Positions 10,338 to 19,797 of a DNA stretch of 64,000 bases are shown here, piece by piece. A program made the translations under genes and the position numbers. Each line of letters begins with the position of its first letter. Position 1 is the first letter of the stretch. Under the pieces are notes generated by a model. That model was not told the origin of the DNA and ran no database searches. It saw only the letters and a list, made by a program, of their open reading frames with translations. The DNA is taken from assembly GCA_030686995.1 (NCBI GenBank), contig CM060685.1, forward strand, positions 123,460,823-123,524,822, read 5' to 3'. The stretch is from Artemisia argyi. Taxonomy: Eukaryota; Streptophyta; Magnoliopsida; Asterales; Asteraceae.

Positions 10338-13300
10338 TTAGACAACAACTTTTGGAACCCATTTAAGCACGGCGCCAACTGGGTTTCCATATTTTGAAAT
10401 CCATTTGTAAGTTGTGTCAATCCGAGACAAAGAAGTTGAATTCCAACGAGGACTGAAAACTGGTGTTTCATTTTGAAATAAAGCTCGTGGAATCAACGGT
10501 GATTTAAAACTCTTTTGCTTTTTAAAGTTGTTTGAGAAACTCGGTGTCTCTCTTGGAGTTTTAAAACTTGAAGAAGAAGTTCTCCATCCATTGTTGAAAC
10601 TCGGCGTTTCATTTTGAAAATTCATTTTTGAGATGAATGGAAACCTTCCAGAATTGGGATTTTTCAAAGCATAGCCATTCTTTTGTTGTAGCGGAAGCAT
10701 TTCAGAGTATGAATAATTCAAATGTTTTGAACGGCTTTGCTTTGGTTTCCACACTGGCTTTACCGGAGTAAAACGAGAGTATGGAGTTTGAAAACATTGA
10801 TTCTTTTCTTTATGAGCACTTGCATTTGAAACCTTTTGAGGAGTAAATGTTTCTGAAAAATTAGGTCTCTTTGAAAATTTCCTTCCTTTTTGCAAAGAAT
10901 AGGTTGTAAACTGAGAAACCTTTTTTGAAAACGGTTTGGAAGATTCACCCGTGTAAACCTTCTCCGAAACACTTACTTGTGGTTTAGACTCGTTTGAAAC
11001 TTGAGATTTTCCTTTTGACCGGTTAAGAACATCAAACTTTGCTTTTAAGGCATTGTATGACGTTCTCAAATCATTGTATTCTTTTTGAAGAGAAAGATAA
11101 TCTGATGATGCCAGTTTTTCTTGCAAAGAAGCATTTTGATTTTCAAGATGTGCAAAATATTTTTCATATTTATCTGTTTCGATTGAAAAATCATTTTTGG
11201 CATCACCAAAATCCTTGGTTTGTTGTGCAACCGTTTTTTCCAATTCAACAATTTTCTTTTAAAGCACAGATTTTTCTTTTTCAAAAAGATGATTTGGGAC
11301 GATCTGAGAGTCAGATTTGTTTGAAAATTGATTCTGAACTCTTGATCGTTTGATTGAATCAAACAAGTTTTTGTAAGTCTGTTTCAAATACTCATTTTCT
11401 TTTTGTAATGATGCCACAGCATGTTCCAATTCAAGATTTTTTGTATCAAATTCGTCAAAATCAAACTTGATATTGGTATCATCACATTTTTCTTCAAAAA
11501 TCTTTTCTTTTTCTTTAAGCACTGATGTCAAAGAGTTTTCAGAAGAAATTTTCTCATTCTTCTCTTGCAGTTTAAGTTGGAAAGAGATACTTTGTGCTTC
11601 GAGTATTGCAAGATGTTTCTCAAAGTGAGCAGTTCTTTTTGACAATTCTGCTTTGACATCAGTTGCTTCTTGTGAAAGCTCGGTGATTTTCTTTTTGAGA
11701 CAAAGATTTTCAGATTTCAAAGAAGATGTTTGTTCAAAATTCTCATTCACTTTCTCATGGCAAACAGATTTTGATTTGAAAGACTCTATTTGATTTGTGA
11801 AAAATTCCTTTTGAATGTCAAGTATTAAGCATTTTTCATCAAATTCGTCTTCAAGAGAATGAACGTACTTTAAATCTTCTCTCATTTCAGTGACAAGATG
11901 TTTTTCAAAGTACTCAAAACTTAAGTTGAGATTTTTCACATGAGGTTCAATCTCATCTTTCAAAATCTTTTGGACTTCAATCTTAAGGCGTACATCTGAT
12001 GAAAGAGGATTAGAGAAAACGCTGTTATCGATGTTTACTTGCTTAAACCAAATGACCTTTAACGTATGCTCAATGTGATGTTTAAGACTACAAAATTGTT
12101 TCCTTGCTTTATTTTGCCATAACGTAGCATCATAAGTAGCAAGTTGAGCTTCTTTGAAAAATCTTTTCCCATTTGTGTCTTTTCTTTTGAAAGGTGCTTT
12201 TGGAAAATCTGTCAATTGTGTACAACCATACAGAAAGCCGTGGTACGAGAGAGGATTTTTTGTTTGTTTTACTTTCAAACGTTTTTCCTCTTCAGATTTT
12301 AAAATATCTTGAGACTCAAACAAAAGATCATCTGACAATTCTTTTCCCATATCTTCAGCGTTGTACAAAATAGGTGTCAGCTTTTTCACTTTGTTTAAAA
12401 AACACTGTTTTCCATTTTCCAACTGAGCACTAATTTCAAAACCAATTCCTGATGTTTGTTTCTCAACCTCCTCATCTTTAGTAGGCAGCATGTTGATAGT
12501 CTGAGAAGTCTGTCCCAATTTTCGAAGTTTGTTTTCAAGATCATTTGTTCGTTTCAAAAACTCTTTGTTTTCATTCTCAAGTTTTGTGTTAACAATCTTA
12601 AAATTTGATGTGGTTTTCTGAAGCTTTGAATTTTCACTTTTTAAATCATTGTTCTCTTTTAAAAGCGCTTGAACCTTTCTGTTGGTAACAACCATTTAAG
12701 TATCCAGATTTTGAATGGAACGTTTTTCACGAAGAACAGCTTCTCTATAACCAACTTCAAGTTCTTCATTTCTTTTTAAAAGTGGTTTAACAGACTCTCC
12801 ATACATTTCAAACTTTTGAGCGTGAGATTTAAGGTTTGAGATTTCAATTTCAAGTTCAGCATTTCTTGTTGTTGCATTTTCAAAACGTTTTTCCATTTCT
12901 TTAAATCTCTCAAGCTCTTTGTTTAAAAAGACATTCGCTTGCTTAGCTTCACGATTGTCGTTTTTGCACTTCTCAAGTTCATGTTTGAAATTGTTGATTA
13001 ATGAAGCAAATAAGGCACGATCTTGTTCATAAGAAGATCCATCCTGGGCAGGCTCACCTCTATTAGGATCCATATCTGGAGTAGCAAAAGTGATATTACT
13101 ATCTTTTTGTTCCACCACATATGTGTCACTAATAGACTCAGGATGCGCAGGATGTGTCTGATCATGAGCAAACACATTATCAAAGATATTACCATTATCA
13201 TGAGCATGTGAATGTTGTACCGTAGCCAATATCTCTGTGTATGATGAAGGTCTGATATGATCATCTTCGGTGTCCCAAACAGCTTCATTCCTTTGTGTAC

Positions 13301-14057
13301 CATCAGTATCTGAATCATAGCTAGGACTGCTGCTTTCAATCTGCTGTTCTGAAGATGAATCACTTCCCGTGAAAACCAAACTATCATCTGATGCATCACC
13401 CTCATTGACCGTTTCCTTTTCATTTTGAACATCTTTCTCTGTCTCTTTTTCAATCATCTCAGTTTCCTCTAACTGCATCTCTTTTTCCTTCTGCTCTTTT
13501 TCCCGTTTCCGCTTCTCAATCTCATTCCCTGAAGTGCTTCTTTCTTTTTCATTAGAATCCCTCTTCTTTTTCTGCATCTCCCTCAGATGAAGTGATCTTG
13601 CATTAAGCACCATTTCCAGTATGTTCATATGATTAAGCAATTGATCTCTAAAGACTTCAACTTCTATGCTAGTGAAGTGTTTTTTCCATATACTGCTTGC
13701 TGATGCATAATCCCAAGAATTCTTAAACGCTCTAAAATCCATGGTCATGAACCCTTTTAACTGTGTCTTGAGCTCTCTAAATCCTACCATGCAATCACTT
13801 CCCTGTTCAATTTGCATTTTGAGTTGAACTATGTTGTTTTGAAGATTCCTTTTGATGGTAACAAAGTCCATTTCAGATCCGAAGAATGTCTCAAAAGTTC
13901 TAAGAAATGATGAATCCCATAATGGTTGACTTGCTTCTGAGAGAGCCACACATTGAAGCTTAACTGATTCAAAATGTATTAAACAATTTTCTTTGGAGTG
14001 CATTGCGAGCTTTATCCTTACTTGCGTCTCTCTTTCCTTCTGCTCTTTCATTTCCAT
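10338..14057 (-). pseudogene. Element C coiled-coil ORF (1,240 codons, two in-frame stops)
   Basis: One frame carries three open pieces: 14057-12696 (453 residues), 12695-11259 (478) and 11243-10338 (301), separated only by TAA codons at 12698-12696 and 11261-11259. The second piece begins with an ATG directly after the first stop (TAAATG). The first 150 residues (with WDSSFLRTFETFFGSEMDF) do not look like copia capsid, and no CCHC knuckle is present. A Glu/Lys-rich stretch follows (about 185-230), then a segment alignable by eye to element A Gag (PDMDPNRG.., RALFASLINNF), long coiled coils, and a basic aromatic tail with KPVWKPKQS and WVPKVVV, where a protease would start in a full element. 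Likely a structural Gag-like protein; function unproven. Confidence 0.7.
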
Positions 14058-14242
14058 TGTTTAACGATATGTGATAAAGTTGATCTTAGGATCTTTTAAG
14101 ATAACAAAGGTTGTTGTCTGAAGATTAGATGTTTTGGTGAAAATGAAAAACGTTTTCGGTTGAATTTTTAGTGATTTCAAATTTTCCCTCCAAAAAATGA
14201 ATACGAAAATTTTCTTTCTCAAAATTTGAAAATCACAGAGAA

Positions 14243-14425
14243 ATAAATGAAACAATACACACACTTTTCCACACCCCTCATGGAGAGTCATGAGGGGTAT
14301 TTATAGGCTCATTACATCACATGTTTGCCTATATTACAATAATAGTCCCTAAAGTACTATTTGTATAATATCTAGTCCATTTCTTTATGTGTGACGTTAT
14401 CTTTTATAAAATAGCAAGGCTAACA
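14243..14425 (-). repeat. Truncated LTR shared by elements B and C
   Basis: Matches 16718-16900 base for base by eye, including the TATA box (plus-strand tatttata 14298-14305). It lacks the last 123 bp of the LTR and passes straight into leader sequence found next to gag. The breakpoint has short homology (TTTCAT occurs at the corresponding point in both the LTR and the complete leaders). Confidence 0.8.
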
Positions 14426-15640
14426 ATCTCCCTCCAAGATATCGTCACACATGAATGGATACAATGAGACCTATAAACACATAAACATGTAAATTACAAC
14501 AATAGTAAACTATGTTGACGTTGTTGAAGCGCAGAGTCTCTGTAGTCTAGATACTGAGGCAGACTTGAAGTTCTCTCTTCCGACGATCTCTGCGTATGAA
14601 CTTTGACACTGACGGCAAAGGTCTTTGTAGCTCTTAAATTCAACTGTAATGGTCTAGTTAGGTTATTACTCCCTCCTAACTAGTGAGCCTTTATTCTTTT
14701 TCTTCTGCTCCCTCCTGAACTGACAACTCTCTTCTCATCTCGCAGCGGATAAGGTAGATACTAATGAGTTTGCACCATGGTTGTCATTCTTGGAGCATCA
14801 TAGCATAACTCACATAGTATTGCACAGAAAGTTGGTAATACGCTCCGATGTACACATCATTAGTACTTCTTCGGTTCTAGTATAAGCACAATTCCCTCGA
14901 TCAACCAACGTACTAGAGATGAAACACTACTTCTTTTGGCATGTTCTTCTCCTTCCTGATGGTTGCGATGTATCGAAATCATCATACTATTGTGTGTTCA
15001 TGCCAAAATTACCCGTACTTTACACTTCTGATGCAATGTAGATAGACCATGAAAGCATAATTTGTGAGAATATGCTGATAGGATATGACTCTCTTTATTC
15101 TACAATCTCTTCTCTTCTCTTAAACCTTTAAGCGACCTCTTCAAATTCTAACCAACTAGTAAATGACCAATGACTATAGAAATAACCCAGTATAACCAAT
15201 CTGAAAATGAAGTAAACATCCCTCAGATATGTGACTTAATCTTGTACGATGGTGTGACTAAGAACCTATACTGAGCACTACAACGTAACTCCTTTAAGCA
15301 TAGGTAGTGCCATATACCCAAACCGACAAACAGTATATGAAATATCCACCTCTTGAACTATCCACAACTTCGTGTGACACTGAGTACTACAATGTAACTC
15401 CTTAAAGTGATAGCTATAACCCGTGAGCACTACAATGTAACTCCTTATATCGGGTATAACTAGATAATCCAAGTCTTAATCACTATCTTAAGTGTTTGCC
15501 CAAACAAGTATCTTCGAAAGTCATGCATCCATCCACCCCTAGACTTTTAGATAAATAAGTACACATGTCCTTGAAATGAACTTTAAACCCAGAAAAGTGA
15601 TAACGAATTATCCCCATAATCACAAAATCCGATACTAGCC
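14426..15640 (-). other. Noncoding interior of element B with a threefold direct repeat
   Basis: No credible ORF. A word close to GAGCACTACAATGTAACTCC recurs at about 15274, 15381 and 15428. Adjacent to the LTR is a purine-rich tract on the minus strand, consistent with the second-strand primer. The rest has no match elsewhere in this window that I could see. Confidence 0.55.
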
Positions 15641-16500
15641 GTTGTTATTTGATTGTGATTCTTGATCAGGATCGTTTAAGCAATCCGTGGTGTGTTTTGG
15701 TGAAGCTTGAAATTCTATTTCGGGTGATTCGTAGTGATTTCGTATTTTCCCTCCAAAAATAAAATTGGAAAACTTTCTTGCCCATAATTTGGAAATCACT
15801 ATGAAATGTAATTCTAAGGTTACCAGAAAAATTTGAGTTTTGAAAATTTTTACGCCAAATTTCACTGAAAAAATTTGAATTTTGGCCTAAAAATTTGAAT
15901 TTCGGGCCAAAATTTTCAACGTTATACCAAAATTAAAATCTCGCGTAAAAATTGAACGTTTAGTCTCCTCTCAAAAATAAATTTTACTCAAATGTTCCAG
16001 CCAAAAAACTCGATAAAGCTCCTAACTCGATAATCTTTGTAACTCGGAAACATTCTTGTAACTCGATAAAGCTCCCAAACTCGCAAACTTTTCAGAATGT
16101 CCCTAACTCGGTAACCTTGCTAACTCGATAACCTCCCAAACTCGATAAGCTCCAAACTCGGTAACCTTGGATCCTAACTCGATAAACCTTGATTAATTTT
16201 GGCAGAGTTTCGTCTAGGTTTAAGCCACAAAAACCTAACTTGATAAACGATTAGGTGAACAGGCTAACTCGCCAACTTTAGATCCTAACTCGATAAGATT
16301 TAAGATCCAAACTCGATAAGTCAATATACCTAACTCGATAGAAAATCCAAACTCGCAAGAAATTTTTCTAACTCGATAATCAGCTCTCAAACTCGATACC
16401 CTAACTCGGTATACCACTCCTAACTCGATAAAGTCAGATCCTAACTCGATAAAAAAAAATTTCTAACTCGAAATTTTTTCTAACTCGACAAAACTTCGAT
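15641..16500 (-). repeat. Leader of element B with about 23 TAACTCGATAAG-type motifs
   Basis: 15641-15990 is a close copy of the element A leader. From 16006 to 16495 the plus strand repeats CTAACTCGATAA and variants (CAAACTCGATAAG, CTAACTCGGTAACC) about 23 times, the same motif as in element A but in a different order and spacing. Confidence 0.8.
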
Positions 16501-16580
16501 GAACAGTACCAGATCCGAGATTTTTCACCAAAAAAAAACACGATTTTTCACCCAAAAACACCACGATTCGCCCCCGGTTA

Positions 16581-16592
16581 GCTCTGATGCCA
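16581..16592 (-). promoter_or_regulatory. Primer binding site of element B
   Basis: In element sense TGGCATCAGAGC, two bases after the LTR end. It differs at one base from the usual initiator-Met complement TGGTATCAGAGC. Confidence 0.8.
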
Positions 16593-16594
16593 CT

Positions 16595-16900
16595 TGTTAT
16601 GACCAAGAAACAACTTCCGGAGGTCGAGGTTGATCGAAATATATGAAAACCATGGTTGTTTCTAGAGAGAGAAAGTAGAGAGAGAAAGGTGGAGAAAAGG
16701 GTTTATATTAACAAATAATAAATGAAACAATACACACACTTTTCCACACCCCTCATGGAGAGTCATGAGGGGTATTTATAGGCTCATTACATCACATGTT
16801 TGCCTATATTACAATAATAGTCCCTAAAGTACTATTTGTATAATATCTAGTCCATTTCTTTATGTGTGACGTTATCTTTTATAAAATAGCAAGGCTAACA
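16595..16900 (-). repeat. Complete 306-bp LTR of element B
   Basis: In element sense it starts TGTTAGCCTTG and ends GGTCATAACA. It holds a TATA box (plus-strand tatttata 16773-16780). Just downstream in transcript sense lies a perfect inverted repeat CCCCTCATG / CATGAGGGG (16748-16771) that would place a hairpin near the transcript start. Confidence 0.85.
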
Positions 16901-17133
16901 ACATCCATTGTATATTTACCACCCTTGTTCATATTATCTTCTTATTTTTATATAAAAACAAAACGGTTCACAAAAACATTTTAAATCAGTTTTCAACGAA
17001 CACAAAAAACACAAAAACATTTTCTTTCTCATTTTTACAAAATGTTTATCCAAAAACCCAAAAATATTCACCTTTACCCTCTCACATCTTTGATTCTTCA
17101 TCCCTACCCCTCTGTAAAACTTTGATTCTTTCT

Positions 17134-18972
17134 ATGTCGTATCCACACCATTGCGGTTGCCAATGGTGTGGTGGTCCTCATAATGGTGGGAATTGTACCG
17201 GCTGTAGCATGGTAGAGTCAGGAGATGGGTCTGTCTATAACCAAGCTCCCTATCCTTACCATGATACATCTGATTCATCCTACCAGCCACCACATCATGA
17301 GATACTGACATATCTGTGTGAGTTTTGTGGAGGTCCTCACCAAGGATTTGAGTGTCAAGCCGGAAACACGTTTGTCTATGAACAGTTTTCCGGTGATGCT
17401 CAGAACTTTGGTTACGACCAATATCCATATGATTCACCAATCCAGACTCAACAGTTTTCCTGTTGTGATTATTGTGGAGGTCCACACTTCAGCTCAGATT
17501 GTCAATCAGGGAATCCGTATCCCTGTGACAATTTTGACACACCTTATTATGACCAACCTCCACAGTACCAAATGAATCAAGCAACTCTTCCAGAAATTCA
17601 AAATGTACTGGAAATACTTGATAAGCTTAAGGGTTTAGTTAAAGACTTGTCCCAAAAAGACACTCATAAAAAATCCATGGAAGAATTGCTAGCTGAAGAG
17701 CAGGCTGCTAGAATAAATTCCCAAGATGCCTATGAAAAATCTATTCAGGAATCAATTGCAAAAGAAAAAGCAGCCAAATCTAGCTCTCAGTTCCGTTTTA
17801 TTCCTGATGACAGTAATGATGAAGATACACTTGATATTCTTCAATTTTATAAAACTTCATCAAGTTCATCAGTTGATATCCCAGCAGTTGAGATTCTATC
17901 TCAAACAACTGCTATCACACCCGAGGTTCCCATTCACTCTCTGAACATGGGGGATGAGCATCTTAGCACTGTTCCTGATAAGGAATCGGATGAATTCATA
18001 AAGTCTAGTGTTGAGATCCTTGTCCCAATCCCAAGAGAGTCACAGGGAATTCTTGAGCATATGTGTGATATTCCTTCCCCTCTTGAGTGTTCAAACGATC
18101 ATTTTGAGACTTTCTCAGATTTTAATGATGATTGTACATCTCATGGAGACATCGAGTATGTTGAGGCATCAGTTCCACATTCTGATGCTGATCATCTTCT
18201 TGAGGAGTTCGCCGATGAACTCACTCACATAAATCCACTTCCAACGGGAAGTAATGATGTTCTCATTGACTTTGAAGCCGATCTTGGAGAAATTGAAAGT
18301 CTCCTATATCATGATCCGTCACTCACTTCTGATCCCAACAGTCCAATAGAGAATGATAATCTCTTTGTTCCCGAAACATTCAATACTACTCTCACCAATC
18401 CTCTATTTGAATTCGAATCTGAATTCACTTTGATTTCTGATAATCCACTCTTTGATATTCAGAATGAGGATTGTGATGAGTCTATTACGGAACATGAGTT
18501 CACAAATTCAAATCTTGTGAATGATTCTCTTCATGAGGAGTTCTTCGGTGAACTCACTCATCATATCATGATTCCTCCGGAGTTTGATAGCCCGGGGGGA
18601 GATGCACTCAATCATGAGGATTTGCAAATTCCCACCCACCCTCCCGGGATGTTTTCTAACCCAATGAGCTTAACCCTTGAAATCCAAATTCAGGCTAATG
18701 AGCCTGCTCTCGAGGAAGAATATCAAACCATGATTTTCATCATGGTTTTCTTCCTTTTCTTCACCTATAAGGTGACTTCCTCTCTTCTTCACTCCTTCGA
18801 GAATGAAGATACCATATTTGATCCCGGCATTTTCATGTATCATTATCTTGAACCGGGATTATATCTCATCGGTGTGGAACTTTCACGTGCTTCAAATGTT
18901 TGTCCAAACATCTTGAATGAAAGTCCGATTGAGATTGTTTCTTCCACATCATGCTTCCCCAAGGACAAATGA
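17134..18972 (+). CDS. Retroelement ORF with three CX2CX3HX4C zinc knuckles
   Basis: The first ATG of the frame is at 17134 (upstream codons from 17122 have only TTG), giving 612 codons plus stop, intact. Near the N-terminus are three knuckle-like motifs, CQWCGGPHNGGNC, CEFCGGPHQGFEC and CDYCGGPHFSSDC, spaced about 60 and 45 residues apart. A short coiled-coil segment follows (ILDKLKGLVKDLSQK to about residue 210), then a long acidic, Ser-rich region with repeated LLEEFADELTHI / HEEFFGELTHH elements. A hydrophobic stretch (MIFIMVFFLFFTYKV, near residue 540) could cross a membrane, and IFDPGIF lies near the C-terminus. Its place before a polypurine tract and LTR suggests an envelope-position ORF. 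Knuckles suggest nucleic-acid binding; the hydrophobic segment points to membranes. Function not established. Confidence 0.6.
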   Translation: MSYPHHCGCQWCGGPHNGGNCTGCSMVESGDGSVYNQAPYPYHDTSDSSYQPPHHEILTYLCEFCGGPHQGFECQAGNTFVYEQFSGDAQNFGYDQYPYDSPIQTQQFSCCDYCGGPHFSSDCQSGNPYPCDNFDTPYYDQPPQYQMNQATLPEIQNVLEILDKLKGLVKDLSQKDTHKKSMEELLAEEQAARINSQDAYEKSIQESIAKEKAAKSSSQFRFIPDDSNDEDTLDILQFYKTSSSSSVDIPAVEILSQTTAITPEVPIHSLNMGDEHLSTVPDKESDEFIKSSVEILVPIPRESQGILEHMCDIPSPLECSNDHFETFSDFNDDCTSHGDIEYVEASVPHSDADHLLEEFADELTHINPLPTGSNDVLIDFEADLGEIESLLYHDPSLTSDPNSPIENDNLFVPETFNTTLTNPLFEFESEFTLISDNPLFDIQNEDCDESITEHEFTNSNLVNDSLHEEFFGELTHHIMIPPEFDSPGGDALNHEDLQIPTHPPGMFSNPMSLTLEIQIQANEPALEEEYQTMIFIMVFFLFFTYKVTSSLLHSFENEDTIFDPGIFMYHYLEPGLYLIGVELSRASNVCPNILNESPIEIVSSTSCFPKDK

Positions 18973-19797
18973 ATTCGGGGTCGAGTCAAGCTAGCGACTC
19001 GGTAAACAAAAACAGTAGCATGTACTTAGGGTTTTCACCCTAAGTGTGGGGGAGTTTCCCCTGTTATGGTTACAAATACAGTGAAAAGAAAATGGTGTTT
19101 CCACATTTAGCTTGTAATGTTGCCCTTTTACGTTCAAAATGTCGGCATAATAGCCGAGACTTTGAATATTGAGGACAATATTCATTCTAAGTGTATGTGT
19201 GTGTGTGGGGGGGGGGGGGGTATTCTAGCAAATTTTATCACATTTTACTATCTAGTACCCCCGTTTTTGGCCAAAATTTAAAAAATTTTAAAAAAAAAAA
19301 TTTCACTTGAGTTCAAAATTTTTTGAGGTTATCAGTCCGCCATGTCTAAACAACAAAAGGATTGGCTAATCCAGGAGCAAACGGATCTTGGTAAAGATAT
19401 CTCAAATCCGTTGATGGCTTGCAATTTGCCCAAAATTGTATGGTACCTCAACTCGCCATATCCTAAAAAGCGAATGAGTTGGCTAGCCCGCAAGATTATG
19501 GCTTGTGGTAAAGGCAGTGGAAAAACCATAATTAGTAATCAGCTCACCAAGATGTTGACTTTGTCCATCAAGAGTTGGCTAGTCCAGAAGCAAACGGCTT
19601 TTGGTAAAGACTAATCAAATCCGTTGACAGCTGGTGGTTTGCTCAAAATCACATGGTTATCAGGTGGACCATAGTTCTTACTTGAATCGATACATCTGGC
19701 TACTCCAGAAGTGATGGATTTTGGTAAAGAGTTTAAAATCCATCAAGTTTTCAAAACAGTTTATTGCTAGGGCTAGCAATAGTTTAGTGTGGGGGAT
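18973..19797 (+). repeat. Post-ORF spacer with G-tracts and diverged tandem repeats
   Basis: No gene. Holds a G-tract (GTGTGGGGGAG near 19045), a 14-G run (19207-19220), and at about 19350-19745 four diverged copies of a segment containing GGCTAGTCCAGAAGCAAACGG and TTGGTAAAGA (starts near 19364, 19480, 19574 and 19690). It ends in the polypurine tract GTGTGGGGGAT (19787-19797). Confidence 0.6.

Larger units (their letters stand above)
8927..14425 (-). mobile_element. Pol-less Sirevirus derivative, element C
   Basis: In minus-strand order: a partial LTR shared with element B (14425-14243), a shortened leader (14236-14058), one long broken coiled-coil ORF (14057-10338), then a 3' noncoding module (10337-8927) with several CTCCCCC tracts (polypurine on the minus strand). 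Protease, integrase, RT and RNase H are absent. The far end is hidden because element A inserted at 8926/8927. Confidence 0.7.
14243..16900 (-). mobile_element. Element B: short LTR derivative without gag or pol
   Basis: In element sense: full LTR (16900-16595), primer site, motif array and leader (16500 to about 15640), about 1.2 kb of noncoding DNA, a polypurine tract (GGAGGGAGAT, plus-strand 14426-14435) and a truncated second LTR (14425-14243). The shared 183 bp of the two LTRs look identical, so the event is recent. The downstream LTR runs directly into the leader of element C. Confidence 0.7.
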
